The notes under the pieces are model-generated. The model saw only the letters and a program-made list of their open reading frames with translations, did not search any database and was not told where the DNA came from. A stretch of 64,000 bases of DNA from assembly GCA_003342895.1 (NCBI GenBank), contig PTFA01000496.1:124001-188000 (forward strand), written 5' to 3'. This document shows, piece by piece, positions 50,640 to 63,167 of this stretch; position 1 is the stretch's first letter, and the number at the start of each line of letters is the position of its first letter. The DNA is from Casuarius casuarius (Eukaryota > Chordata > Aves > Casuariiformes > Casuariidae). Position numbers and translations under genes: made by a program.

Positions 50640-52670
50640 GAAGGAAACTTCATAGATATGAGATAGCATCAGGGCACTACTGCCAAAAGCCTAGACAAGT
50701 GAAAAAGGAACAAGAAGAGGCTGAGTCTTGAGAGTGATAGCATCCAGATGGAAGACGCTGGGGAGAAATGAAGCATGGGAGGGAGACACCCCCTGCCAGG
50801 AACAGCTCTGTGTTTACTGTCCCTTGGAGTTACAGTGCCAAAAGTTAAAGCTCTCAAAGTTACAGCTTGGGATGAAGGAGAGAGACACGAAGTTGGCAGG
50901 TAAATGGGCTGCCAAGTAAGAGCAAGCCATGGTAGATGAGGAGGCAAGAACTGTGAGAATGGAAAAGCAGAGGTTCTGGGGAAGAAACCTTGAGAAATGG
51001 CACCACTGGGAGGGATGCAAAATACTCAGTCTTTGTAACCATTTTTCATTCAGGGTGCAGCTTCGTAAGGGTGTAGGTTCCTTTTTTCAGGAGGTGAGGC
51101 TCCTCAGAGAGGAGAAGAACAAGAGGCAAGGAACATGTCTCTGGAGCCTCGGAGTGGAATCAATGGCTAAATCATCTGGCGGGGAAGAGTCTGCCTCTGC
51201 AGGGGCCTGCTCATCTCTCTGACCTGTAGCCAAGATGGACAGGGAGGGACCAAAGCAGCAGAATTTGCCGGTGTAAAGGTGCTAGCGCTTTCCTAAAACG
51301 TGTAGTTGGGAGAGATTTAGAGATACAGGAACTACTTGCACAGCAGGGAGAGAGAAGCAGGCAGGAGTCTGACGATAGCAGAAGTTTGTTAGGGTGGGAA
51401 GGAAAGACTATTAAACTGAAAAAGTGTGGCAAAGTTCTGACTCATGTCATGCTTAAGGTCTAGTTTGTAGTGCGCTGTTGTATGGAAATATGTTGACAGG
51501 ATATAGATGGAAATTTCTTTCAGTGGGAATACCAGTGCCTGATGAGGCCTATCTCTGCTCATGGAATATGTGCCCAAGAATAGACAAAGCAAACTGTTTC
51601 AAAGCCCCCTGTGGAGCTACCTAGCAGATTTTTCGTAACCTAGGTGACTTCTCAACATGTACAAAGATAGCAAAGAAAAACTACAGGGCTAGTGGGCTTG
51701 GAAATTTGCAACCTACAGGCTTCATCTGTGTCCAAAGTGGAGGTAAAAATGTCTGTGGCTCTAAAAAAGAGTCATCAGGTACCTACGTATATATGTATAT
51801 AGACATGATACCTTTGTGTATCAGCTGTGCTTGTCTGTCTGTCAAGAGAACCTGTCACCTGAGGAGGCAAACTTTACATCAAGACCTTATGGCCTGACCA
51901 AAGATTCCTCCTTGGTGAGGCCTTTTTTGTCTCTCTTTAATGATGATGAAGCTCTCATCTTGAGACTCGAACTGTCTTTCAGCACCTGGTGAATGGGTTA
52001 TAAAATGAACTAAGTGACTGCGCTTGGACATATTCAAATACAAAGTTAGGTTTAGCTGAAAGCAAGAAAACTGGTGAGGCAAGTCCCAGAAGTAACTCCC
52101 CCAAAATAACCCAGAAGGGGAAAAAATTACCAGGTGGAGATGACCCAAAATATCTAGAACTCAGTTTTGAGGGACAGCATGCCAGTATATCTGTCAGTAT
52201 ATCTAGGCAGAGGTGGGCACTGTCCAGAGTTGGCTCATGCCAAAGATACAGTCATTCCTAGGGTTTATGAGGTAGTATAAGTCACTGGGTATTTTTCAAC
52301 ATAGAATTATGTTACAGGTGACCAGTGTGGTAAAAGAAAGCTCATTTGGGTTCCTATGACAGTGCTTTTGACAAGTTAAGGTAGGTCTTGGCTAATGGTC
52401 TCAGGTGGATCAGTTAAGAGTTACAGGGAGGTTTTTGCTGTAGTCAGCGGTGTCTGAGGCACCAGCTTGAAGGCAGATTTGCAACTAACAGAAGGGGATG
52501 TTTTAGACTGGAGTATGTCTTACCAAAAAGATGTTCCTCAAAAATGTTTGGCAGTTTGTAGGCCCTGTAAAAAACAAAAGCTCCGTGAGACCTTTACATG
52601 GTTACACATACTGCTAGTGGTTACAGAATATGATGGTGTAATAGCAAATGCATAAATTAGGATCTGTCAT
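50640..52670. other. Purine-rich, GC-shifted block of unknown origin
   Basis: The + strand is unusually rich in GGGAGA, GAAGAG and AGGAGG words, and the block is less AT-rich than its flanks. Short frames occur (50929-51222, 51879-52148, 52467-52655), none recognisable. A local tandem CAGTATATCT(G)T/CAGTATATCTA lies at about 52182-52205. The abrupt change in composition suggests an old, degraded transposable element or retrotransposon, but no terminal repeats, protease or polymerase motifs are visible. Confidence 0.28.
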
Positions 52671-53725
52671 TTACAAGAGTGTACTGTGTAGTTAGAAAGA
52701 GTTAAGAGGAAAGATAACCAGACTGCTGACTACTTGTCTAAGGGAGATACTGAGAGGAGAGATGCAGGGTTATCAGTGAGGGTTAAATACTAGATTGTGT
52801 CAAGGAAAGACTATAAGCACCGTGCAAGCATTCTGTGCACAACTTCTCACCTCTTAATGCTGACCTTCAGTACTCCACATTCTTCCATCCTGAACCTCTC
52901 TTCAGTAAAGATGGCCAGTTGTGCCATATCGAGCCAGTATTTGTAATATGAGTTCTTATTTAGTAGGTACCACAATAGAAACCACTCTGTTCACATAGAG
53001 CAGGAACACATAAATAGTTACTAATGGCACTCTAGATACCCCTGATAGTCTAAAGGGTTCTGAGGTAACACAAAGATGTTTCAGATAGCATTGGGTAGCA
53101 CTTATAATTGCTCAGTTGTAGACTTTTTAATGGTGAACATTGGATATTTCCTGACATAAGTTTTGAGCCTACCACCACTACCACTTTGCCTTGTTCTAAT
53201 AAACTTGTGCTTTTTTTAATTAAGAGCTCATTTCACATTTAAGCTTGCCCTAAAAAGCGTTACTTAAAAAGACCCGTCTAAGAAATAATTCAACATTTTT
53301 GCCATGAGGCACCTACAAGCTTCATATAAATGGACCTGGAAGACAAATGAAAGAGTTTTAGATTTGGCAGAAATGTACACTGTCATAAAAAAGAAAGGAC
53401 TGGAGGACTTTGTTGGCATTGTGTATAAACATAAAGTGGTCTGTGGTATATGGATGAAAGGCAGAGAGAGAAAGAAAGGGTGGGATTGTTCTAAGAAGAT
53501 ACTTTTTCTGTGTCTTTGTTTTTGTGTTCTTTCTGGAAGAGAAAGGAAAAAAAACCCTCTAAACTGTATGGTCATGTCGAACTATTTGAGTCTGAAAAAT
53601 AAGTTGTAAATTATAAGTTGTTATTTCTGATGTTACTGATTTTGATTCTAGTGCTTTACAGACCTTATTGCTTATTTTATTAACTAGGGAAAAATGTTGC
53701 CCACTTCCAATTTAGTACATTTTTC
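52671..53725. other. Intronic DNA, nothing specific recognised
   Basis: Overlapping opposite-strand frames at 53264-53609 (103 and 101 codons) show no recognisable domain. Confidence 0.5.
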
Positions 53726-53760
53726 CTCTCTCTCCCTCTTTCTCTCTCTCTCTCCTTTTC
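53726..53760. repeat. CT-rich microsatellite
   Basis: CTCTCTCCCTCTTTCTCTCT pattern, pure pyrimidine. Confidence 0.9.
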
Positions 53761-53919
53761 CTCATTATGCCAAAATAAAAAAGCAATTACACTTCAGCCA
53801 TTTACAACTGAAAATACAGACAGGAGAGAGTTTATTTTGCTGCCCATAAATCTTAAATTTTACTTTTGTGTGTAGCACACAAAATGTGGAAATAAAAGTA
53901 CCCTAAACATATATATGAA

Positions 53920-53968
53920 TGTGTGTGCATGTGTGTCTGTGTGTGTGTGGGTGGGTGGGTGTGAGTGT
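53920..53968. repeat. (GT)n / (GGGT)n microsatellite
   Basis: GTGTGTGCATGTGTGTCTGT is followed by a GT run and then GGGTGGGTGGGTG. The minus-strand frame 53853-54092 is a translation of this repeat. Confidence 0.93.
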
Positions 53969-54289
53969 ACCAAAAGACAGAACTATATATAGCTGTATTG
54001 GTAGACAGACAATTAAAAATACAGTGGCTAGGAAAAGAACTTAGATTCCCACTCGGAAAAGGTAAATGAGCCCTTGGTTTAAGAAGATGCATGCGACTGA
54101 TATATTATGCAAGATTCAGAATCAAGATTTCATGAGGAAAGGAGAGAGGTCCTGACAGCAAGGACAGTAGATCCTGCATAGGAAGTGTCTCAGGTCTGAG
54201 AGCCAGATATGGGAGCAGCACTAATTCTGCAGCCTTTTTAGTCATTTCTGTCACAGAAGGGGCACTGCTGGGTTGGTCAGCTCACTGGT

Positions 54290-54485
54290 AATTGTGTTCT
54301 ACAGACTTTTACAGCAATTGGCTCAGTCAGTCCCAATTCAATAAAAGTGGAGAGCGAGAGCGAGAGCACTTTTGTTCTATTTTTTACTTGAAATTATTTC
54401 ATTCAGCAGTCTGTCTTTTTTATTACCAGGATTTGACATTAGCACTCCAAGCTATATTAGCATCCATTTCAGCAGTTCAGTAATG
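54290..54485. promoter_or_regulatory. Candidate conserved non-coding element
   Basis: The block contains CAGCAATTGGCTCAGTCAG, CCCAATTCAATAAAAG, a GAGCGAGAGCGAGAGC triplet run (about 54352-54366), and TTGACATTAGCACTCCAAGC. It is non-repetitive apart from the GAGC run and has no meaningful reading frame. The call is inference from texture. Confidence 0.28.
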
Positions 54486-55079
54486 GTATTAAAAAAACAC
54501 TTAACTTCAACGGTGAATGGTTGTATGACAGTACCATAAAAATCCACATTAAAAAAAAAACTTATGTATTTGTCCCTGCAAATTATTTTTCACTTGTTTA
54601 ACCACTTCAAAACTACACTCTCTTGACTGGCATTTGCAAGGGCTCTAGTGGAAAGAAAGCTTGTAAAGGAGCTGAGAAGCAACTGCAGCAATAATGGCAT
54701 AGAGGGGAAAATGAAAACATTGAAACAGAAAAAAATAGGAGAATATATAGACACACACATACAAGAAAGACCTATTGTTTAGGTGGATACTTGTCACTCA
54801 TCAGTTGAAGTAAGACTGGTAAACTGAAATCACCCCAGGTAAAAATCTTTGTCATCTTGCACATTCCTGGGATTTAATTTTGAACCCAGCACTCTGTAAG
54901 CTTGGGATGGCAGCTTATCTATCTTGGCCACTGCAGCACACTCATAAATGACTGCATTAGGTTCTAAATTTTGATTAAACATTCTGTAATTAATCAATGG
55001 TAGACATGAAGCAGTTGGCAAGGTCCAGAGCTGCAAAATGTTTAAGACATAAAACATTACAAAGTAATTAGAATGTGCT
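54486..55079. other. Intronic DNA, nothing specific recognised
   Basis: A short poly(A) run lies at about 54551-54560; otherwise nothing is identified. Confidence 0.5.
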
Positions 55080-55440
55080 CCTTCAAGAGAAGGATTGCCT
55101 TCAATAAAGAGGTAAATGATAGCATCATGTTTATTGTGGACGTAGGCAGCCAGTGCAATATGATAAACTGCAGGAGATACACATATCAGTAATCATCCAC
55201 ATTATTAGTGTCATTAATCATAATTCTAAAAATATGACAGCAGCAGCCAACTTTTTGACCAATTTTGCCTCTGCCTGTTGGCCGTTATAACTTCACTAAT
55301 AGACTGCAGAGCTCCTGTGCGTGGCAGTTTGCATTGAGAATGGAAGGTTAATTATATTTGAGCTGCTGATTCCTTCTCTCCTCGGAAAAGACTGAGCACT
55401 TTGACAATCCCAGGAGCTCACTGTTGTTTAACCAGTAAAA
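55080..55440. promoter_or_regulatory. Candidate conserved non-coding enhancer
   Basis: Non-repetitive frameless sequence with TAGTGTCATTAATCATAATT (about 55207-55226), AAGGTTAATTATATTTGAGC (about 55344-55363), CCAATTTTGCC and GACAGCAGCAGCC. The density of ATTA/TAAT cores with preserved complex flanks resembles an ultraconserved-type developmental enhancer. The call is inference. Confidence 0.38.
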
Positions 55441-55471
55441 GTATTTTATTGAAATTTTCTTTGTTGGTCAG

Positions 55472-55598
55472 NAATGAGTAGATGTTTCAAATGAGANATA
55501 AGCNCCAGGCTGGGACGGNCNCTAATGTTTCTTCCAAAATAATCCTTGGACAGCAAGCTGAACTCATACTTCCCTTAGATATCTTTGCACAGTCTCTN
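55472..55598. other. Cluster of six ambiguous bases (N)
   Basis: Single N positions at 55472, 55497, 55504, 55519, 55521 and 55598 are the only ambiguities I noticed in the window. They point to low-quality reads, a contig join or unresolved allelic differences rather than to biology. Confidence 0.95.
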
Positions 55599-56979
55599 GT
55601 GGATGGGTAAAAAGTTGAGAATTTAATAACCAATGACGACTACATATGGAAGAATCTCACACGATTGAAATTACTGAGGAGCTGGAGCTTCAGTGAAGGG
55701 AGGTTATAGCATAACCAGCTATCAGTTGAGCTGAAAGGGATACTTAGTGATGTAAAATTAGTAATAGAAGAACCCTGTTGAAGTGCCACATTGTATTTTG
55801 TTTTATAGTTCCTCTGGCTCTATATAAATAAAACCAGCGTTTTTAGACAAACAAAGCAGTGTGAATGAGAATTGCCATTGCAGTGTGACAAAAAGGAATG
55901 GTTTAAGTGTTTTCCAGAGAACCTGAAATCATAAAAAAGACATCCCCGGATCAGGTGTTCTGACTGTTTTATTTTGAGATTTTGCATTTATCGAAACTTG
56001 AAACTCGAAGTAGAATTCATGAGTGTATGGTAAACTGAAGGGACTGTTTTCATAAAATCTTGCAAAACTATCACATTTTGTATGGCTGTTATAATAGTAA
56101 AATCAAAAGTGAAAACTACTGATTATAAAACTTGGATCATGAAATACTTAGAGGATTTAATTTTGAAAATAAATGTCAATTCATGTAATTTGACAACAAA
56201 TTCTAACTAGATGTTGTCTCCGTACTTCTTAAGGGGGAAACACACTCTGTGTGATGGACCAGCAAAATACGTAAACATACAGGAGATGAGCACGTAATGC
56301 CCAAGTGCTGTGTGGGGCCTTGTGTGAATCACCTGCATGGGGATAAACTTTGCTGTAGAGCATGTGTAGGTTCTAGAAATAGCTTATGACAGATGGACTG
56401 AATGTCAGTTTTTCTGAGCATTTGTAATTTCCATTGAAGGACCATGTCCCACATGTGATGACCTTCTTGTGCATGTAACATTGCTACATTTAGATAGTTC
56501 ACTTTGGAAGTACTTGGTGAGATAAATCATTTTATCCTAAGCTTTCTCAACTGGTCCGGGAAGTAGACAAGAGTGCTGGCTATTTTGTAATGAGTCTGTT
56601 TTGCTTCCAGGCTGCTAGTAAAGTGTGAGGTTGAAGTGTTGCAAAACAATTATGATCATTTCTGAGGAACTTTGGCAAATATGCCAGTGGTTGTGCTTTT
56701 TGTTTGTAATATCTTTTGATCTTTAATGGACAACAATAGTAATATATTAAGGGTGCGACATGACCTTGATGCTTCTGAGCACACACAGCTGTTGTGAAAG
56801 TGTAATTCTGTTCACACCGTAAGGACTGTCTCACTAAACACCTCAACAGGTATGTACTGAATTACTGGGCCTTTCAAGAATCCAGAACCTGTGAGATTTT
56901 ACACTGAAACATGATATGGTAGCACACATTGCCATCAGATATCAGTTCCGCATTTAACCTGAGTATCTGCTTGCATAGT
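55599..56979. other. Intronic DNA, nothing specific recognised
   Basis: No gene or repeat was identified. The minus-strand frame at 56580-56846 is unremarkable. Confidence 0.5.
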
Positions 56980-57520
56980 TGGCTATCCTGCCTCCACAAA
57001 TGCCATCTCGACATTAACATTTTTTATGCATTCCATGGCAATGACAAATTGTTTTCTGACTCTAACTCTGGATTAAGTATGCAAAAGGCATGTTTACCTC
57101 TGCCAACAAACCAATAATTCTCGCTAACATCTTCAGAGTTACAACATTTATAAAGTTGCAAAGTGGAATAAACAAACCATCTGTTTGGCTTTACCATATA
57201 TGTCATGCTCTCTTATTAGCATATTACAATTCATTTAGTAAACAAATTTGGTGATTTCGTTCATGTCAAAGTTAGAGGGAGCTTGAAGATGATTAACATT
57301 CCTGGGACAGGCACATTAATACATTGCTTCCTCTGCAAAGTTAAATGGCTTCTCAGGAGAATCACCCCTTGTTGACAAGATGAGACTGTCAATTTTGTTT
57401 GCCTGCCACATTAGGGGCCGTAAGGGGATGGGAAGCTCTGAGAAAGAGGAGCAGTGTAGGCAGCATAATTCACTGCGAATTGAAAAAAGAAGTCTAATTC
57501 TGATAAATGGTCGACCCCAA
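56980..57520. promoter_or_regulatory. Candidate enhancer with two forkhead-type sites
   Basis: The block carries ATAAACAAA at 57168-57176 and GTAAACAAA at 57238-57246, both good forkhead (FOX) consensus words, about 70 bases apart. Other words are GCATTCCATGGCAATGACAA, GCAAAGTTAAATGG and GATGATTAACATTCC. The sequence is non-repetitive and frameless. A regulatory role is inference from motif content. Confidence 0.36.
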
Positions 57521-57689
57521 TACATCCTACCTGTTATTACAACAGACGTGCCGTATCTGTGCAGTAAATTAGTTAAACCCCTAAAGAGTTTGGTGGGAGC
57601 TTATCTTCAAGTGAATAATTTGAGTGTAGAGGGAGCTGTCTTCGTGACCAGTGTGAGTGATTTGTTTCATATTGAAAGGGATTGAAATG

Positions 57690-59436
57690 ACTAGGCTCCA
57701 CATCTTTAATTTGCAAGAACTTGCTTGTCCTTTATTTCCTGCATTTAATAAGCACTTTTCTTTTTACTTTTTTTAATAGGTGCTGAACTGTATTTTACCT
57801 TTTGGATTTTCTTCCTATGAAAGGTTAATATTTTTCAGATTCTATGCAATTTAAAGCCTTAAGAACCGATGCAATTACCCAAACTACTCATGTAAAAATG
57901 CCATAGTTTCACTGAGTAGTGTAGCTTTTTGTCTTCACCCATTGTTCTAAAGTACTAGCTTCTATCCCTATTTTTCCTGTTGCTTTCAGAGGCAAATTAA
58001 GCATGATCGGATACACGGAAGTGGTAATGCGCAGACTGAAATCTTGGCCCTGTTTATATAAATGTGATTTTCATCATTTACTTCAGACCAGGATTTCAAA
58101 CCTTATTATCTTTGCTTAAATTTATGGATGTCCTTTTTTTAACATTAAAAAAAAATCAGGTTTTATCAAAGGCTACTGAGAGAGAGGCAAAATTAGAATG
58201 GTAAATAAGAGAATAATTTCTTTAACAGTACTAATTAAATTCCAGGAACTATTTTATTGTTGATTTTTCTTAAGTAAATGGGGAAAATGATTGCTGCTTC
58301 CTTCTTGAAGAAACATCAGAATTAAGGCCACATCTTTTCTCATAAATATGTACACTGTTATATTTAGCCAGAGTCTTACTTTCTGGTTCTTTGATTTTAG
58401 CTGCATGAAACTCAGCACTTTTAGTCTGCAGAGGTTCTGAGAAAGGATAAAATTCTGGGTTTACTTTGTTACGTTCACGTATTCTGAACCTTTTTGTGAG
58501 TTTCAGGCCTAAATAAACAGGAAAGCAACATGAAATTGAGGTAAGACCACAATGCATTGCCATGCTAGAGATTTAAATCATGTGAAAGTTTTAAATGAAG
58601 CTGTAAACCTTAATTGACAGCCTTCGAGGTGAAGAGAAACAAAGAGAGCTTTCGTTCACATCTTTTTGTTATAGGTAAGAAAAGTAGGCTGAATACTGGG
58701 CAAAACTTCTATTGAGCTGGTTAGGTGTGGAAGAATCCTCATGGGAGGAATAGTGAAAGCTTCGTTGTTTATGATGTTTTAAAATGCTTTGACAAGACTT
58801 TAAACTAAGTGTGCAGGAGGATAACTTGTCTGGGGCCTGTACAGCCTGAACAGTTACTTCGATATCCACTGTCGATGAGAGGTTTGCAGATCTCTGTGCA
58901 AACTTTCAGACAAATGTATCCTGGCTTTTGATTTTGCAATAGAACCTTTGGTTTCATAATCAAGTATTAGCTTTTTTCTTCTTAAAAAATATTGACTATT
59001 ACCTGGAAGGAAGAATATTTAATGTTGTGTTTTAATGTATTAAGTCTCTAAATATAATTTTATCATATTACTTAATGCCAGGATCACTTACTGTAATTTA
59101 AAGCAAAGCTGCTGTGAGCTCCTGTCTCTGATTTCTGTGCAGCATTTGAATGATAGAGCTGGGTGACATTATTTTGGCAAATTGTTTATTTGTCAAAAAT
59201 GCATTTTCAGAACTCTTGAGCTATAGGCGGTTTGGGATAATTGTTTTAGCTGGAAACACAGGAAGGAGGGATGTGGGGAGATACAGGTGGAAACATTGAA
59301 ATTATTCATTTCAGAATTTTGATGTGCAATACTATACAGTCATTTTGATGTTGGAGTGAGATTTCCGTCAGGGACCTTTGGCACTTACACTCTACCAAGG
59401 AGGAGCAAGGCACCAATGGCTAGGACATGTAGTTAG
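57690..59436. other. Intronic DNA, nothing specific recognised
   Basis: AT-rich non-coding sequence. No exon-like signal was identified. Confidence 0.5.
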
Positions 59437-59472
59437 GATGTTGGAGGTTGGCTGGGATGTCGAAGGTTGGCT
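59437..59472. repeat. Imperfect 17-base tandem duplication
   Basis: GATGTTGGAGGTTGGCT (59437-59453) is followed by GATGTCGAAGGTTGGCT (59456-59472), with two differences. Confidence 0.75.
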
Positions 59473-60099
59473 TGACCTTTCTGCCCGACTGCATCAGGGC
59501 CGGAAAAGGGGTTTCCTTAGTCCTTAACTGACTGCCCTAACAGTTATGTTGTTGAAACAACCTTGCTCTCTTTTTCTCTCACCCACTTAATATTTAAGCA
59601 TAATAATTTTTTCTCTTGTTAAAATTAGAAAATATTGCTTCATGGTTCATTTTCAACAGTCTGCCCTGCCCTGAACTGTCAGCAAAACATACAAGTCAAT
59701 TTTTCATCCACTTCATTTTGTGCATTGTATAGTGCTTGAATTTAAATAAACAGAGTACTCTTTATCTTCAAAATTCCTCAACTTCTCTGTGCTCATTAGG
59801 AGTGAGATTTGTCCCAGTGCAGATAGTACTGCAGCCACATATGCTGCTGGTGTGCACCCACAATTGGCCTTGAATCATACACAGAATTTACACCACCCTC
59901 TGTGCCAGGACAAATTTTACTCTATGATAAATTCCTCCTCAGTCACTTCAAAAAGAAATAAAAGGAATGACTAAATAAAAATAAACTAAAATAAAACAGC
60001 TATTACATTTTTCTTTCCAACAAATGGATAGTAAATTAACAAAATCAGATTCATTGACAGGTATAGAAAGAAACTGCTGAAGAGAACCCAGTCTGGATT
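59473..60099. other. Intronic DNA, possible eroded repeat
   Basis: Around 59800-59870 the words GTGAGATTTGTCCCAGTGCA and GCTGGTGTGCACCCACAATT faintly recall old amniote interspersed repeats. Nothing else is identified. Confidence 0.35.
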
Positions 60100-60545
60100 T
60101 ATGAGCTGTGTAAATGGCATGTACATTTAATTGACCGTATTTCCTAGGCTTATAATCCCCTTTCTTTTGTTGATGCAGTGCATCTCTCACAAGAGAAGCT
60201 TGCTAGTAGTAGGTGGGGTGGAACCGACAGTGAATTGTAATTATGGAAGAGTATTCTTGTGAACTTAAGAACGGAAGGATAATACCACCTCCGGCAGCAT
60301 CACGCCTGCAGCCAGAGAGCTCCTGTGGTCACTGTAACACTCTGCATTGCGCTGCTGCAGAAATTCCAGTGGTGAACTGGGAGGTGTAATACCCTGGCCG
60401 CTTGGCAGCAACCACAGATTTCACGTGTATCATCATTATCATTATCATCTTTTGCAGCACTGATTCATTCTTAAGATCACTGAATTCAGAAGGCTGAGCT
60501 TCCCTCTGGTGAGAACTTGTCCACACACTTCTGCCTACCATATGA
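60100..60545. promoter_or_regulatory. Candidate conserved non-coding element
   Basis: A non-repetitive block with ACCTCCGGCAGCATCACGCC (about 60289-60308) and a CATCATTATCATTATCATC run. It ends in a 23-base word (60512-60534) that recurs at 62760-62782 with one mismatch. The regulatory call is inference. Confidence 0.3.
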
Positions 60546-62589
60546 CTAATTCATGAGTAGTAATGTGGAAGAAGAATGTTAATTGTATGAAAAGTCAGGC
60601 ATTCTGAGCTTCCTAAAATAAGCGAGACTTCGCTAAAACTTTCTTGACGCAGCAAACTGCATCTCAAAACATCTGGGAGAAATATTCCCCTCATTTTTAA
60701 GGGTAAATGACATGTAATACAGAACTAAACAGATTTAGGGGCATTCTTTGGTGTATATCATTTTAATTTCTCAGAAGTAACTTTCCTCACGGTCCCGTGT
60801 TGCCTAGGATGGGGTAGATCTGGTCACTGGGGTTGAATGAGATCTGCCTTTAATTAAGCTCTTTGACTTCGTATTTCTTTCTTGAAGACTTCATTCTCCA
60901 GTTCCTTTATGCAACATTTATATTGCCAGGATCAAATCTCATTTAGTAGATGGTGTACAAATAAGCGGTCTAAAATATCCGGATACATTCAAAGGATTTT
61001 ATTAGGTCAAATGTTTTTATGTTTTCTATACATATATGTACTTCTGCCATTTGTTGAAGTACTTTAAGTTTTTTCCCCTGCGGATAATAACAACTGCAGT
61101 GTGCAGGACACCAGAGATGGCTTTAAATTAGCTAGCTCAGGTATAAGGAATAATGTAGCCGTGGCAAGCTGGAGCTCAGCTGGCTTTGGTGTGTCTTGCT
61201 TCCTGATTTTCCACCTGTTTGATGGGAGGGTTCAAGCCCTGCATAAATCACTACACTGGAGCTGTGCCTCAGCTTACCTAGGGAGCACCATTTACATGGT
61301 CCTAGCAGCGGTATTCAAGGGAGGAAGGGTCAGTGATGGTGAAAAGCACCATGAGCAGAACAGCTGAAGAAAGAAACTGCAGGTGCCAGGAGGAGCAGCA
61401 GGCAGACAGATGACAAGAAGGCTGACATTGGCTGGAAGCTTGTAGAGGACTTGCTAGGATTTGGGAGTGGCTGAGTGGACGAGGAAGAGTTGCAAAAGGT
61501 TAGGGTAAAGTACTTTGATGTGGTATGGAGAAAGGGGCCTGGGAACCTTCTCAGCAGTGTAAATCAGTGGAATACGTACTGTTTTTCAAGAAAAAGTCAA
61601 GGAAGAACACCGTAGGATGAAGGACCAAAGAAATAGTTACGGTCATCAGGACACAAGAGAGTAAAGGCTTGGCCAATATTTTAGTGCTATATTTTGTTCT
61701 CTTCTTGTGACTCAGATTGCTGTTTGAACCTGTTGGGTCAACGTAGTGTGTCTACCACATACTCTTCTGCCTTTCCACTTGAATAATACTCTTTATGGCT
61801 TTCAAGATGCTAATTTCTGCCCCTAAATTCAGTGCCATATTCTATTTGTCAATTACCAGTGCCTGCTTTTTCCGGAACATCTCCCTTTTTAAACTTCCCT
61901 GCCCCATTCAGGATTCTGTTTCTCTTTCTACTCTGCCTTCATCCATACACTTCTTTTTTTAACTCCATTTTTGTTTATGGACCCACTATTTGCAGCAGTC
62001 CTCACATGAATGGGCATGTCCCTACAGCGGACTCCCCCGCTGTCTTTATCCCAGAAACCCTGGGAATGCTGCTGTCGTCCCCCAGAAAAGCAGTTTTTAT
62101 GCAGAGCACTGCTTAAGTAGCACCCTGTATGCGGTCCTCAGCCTGAGCCTCAGCACGTGCTGCTATGTTTAGTTGGGTAGCAGGCAGCAGAAGGATGCAA
62201 CACCAGGCCCTGGGTACTGCAGACTTGTGTGTCGGTAAAACCACACTTTCCTTCCCTCCTAAGCCACTTATCTTTCAGCTACTGCAAACCTGAGTGGCTA
62301 GTAATTTTGGCACACAGTATTCTTAATTCTGACAAAGTGTGACTTTGGTTTTATCTTAACATTTCAAATATGCAGTGTCCAATTAAATGAACTTTTTCTC
62401 ACAGTGCACGCCTCTCATCCCTAACAGAATGTTTTTGCATGTGATATTTAGGGAAAGTATTAAACACAAGTGAAATAGATTAAGAAATGAATGTAAAAGA
62501 ATCAATTCTTTTGAACTGTGGTTGCATAATGGAAATCGACTGCTATGAATGAACCTATGTTCAGAAGTTATGAACAGCAGAGCTAATGC
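60546..62589. other. Intronic DNA, nothing specific recognised
   Basis: Purine-rich at about 61340-61640, similar in texture to 50640-52670, and pyrimidine-rich at about 61750-61980. No gene is recognised; the frames at 61101-61367 and 61832-62172 have no identifiable domain. Confidence 0.45.
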
Positions 62590-63160
62590 ACTGCCATGAG
62601 TTCATCTTTATTATTGCATTACACCTGAATCAATTGATAAAGTAGCTTTTTTTTAAGGCTAGGAATGGCACTTAATTGAATAAAAGTCAATGTAATTATA
62701 TTAGGAGAATCCAACAGTACTGCTGACAGCGGAAAAGGGACACTACTGAGCAGAGTGCCAGAACTTGTCCACACATTTCTGCACATCGTTTGCCTGACAG
62801 ATATTATGGGCTGGTACATACTTTAATTAGATTACTGATTGCCACTGCTGCAAGTGAGAATTGAATAAGGGAGGCATCTCTCCCTATCAGAGCATCAGCA
62901 GGGGTTTCATCCTTTTGCTGGTCTTTCTCAGAATGGCCTCTGTCCATCTGGGGCTCAGTGGCCCCTCTTTAACCGCGGTAATTTATTCTTATCTCTTCAT
63001 TCAATGAATGTTGACGTTATTTTCACCGCGTGCCTGGCCACTCTTTCTCTCAGCAGCAAACCAGGGAAATAGCGAGCGTGAATGTGTGAGAGGCAACAGA
63101 CAGTTACAGCTCTCCTGGCTGGTTTCTGCGCCGCAGCAAATTCCCCTATTCTCTTCAGTG
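62590..63160. promoter_or_regulatory. Candidate conserved non-coding enhancer
   Basis: The block contains TTGCATTACACCTGAATCAA, GGCACTTAATTGAATAAAAG, TACTTTAATTAGATTACTGA and TAACCGCGGTAATTTATTC, with several CpGs retained near 62970-63130. It is non-repetitive and frameless, and includes the second copy of the shared 23-base word (62760-62782). The texture is strongly enhancer-like; the call is inference. Confidence 0.36.
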
Positions 63161-63167
63161 TGAAATT

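Noticed and set aside
53853..54092. His/Thr/Pro-rich minus-strand frame
   Set aside because: Translation of the GT/GGGT microsatellite.
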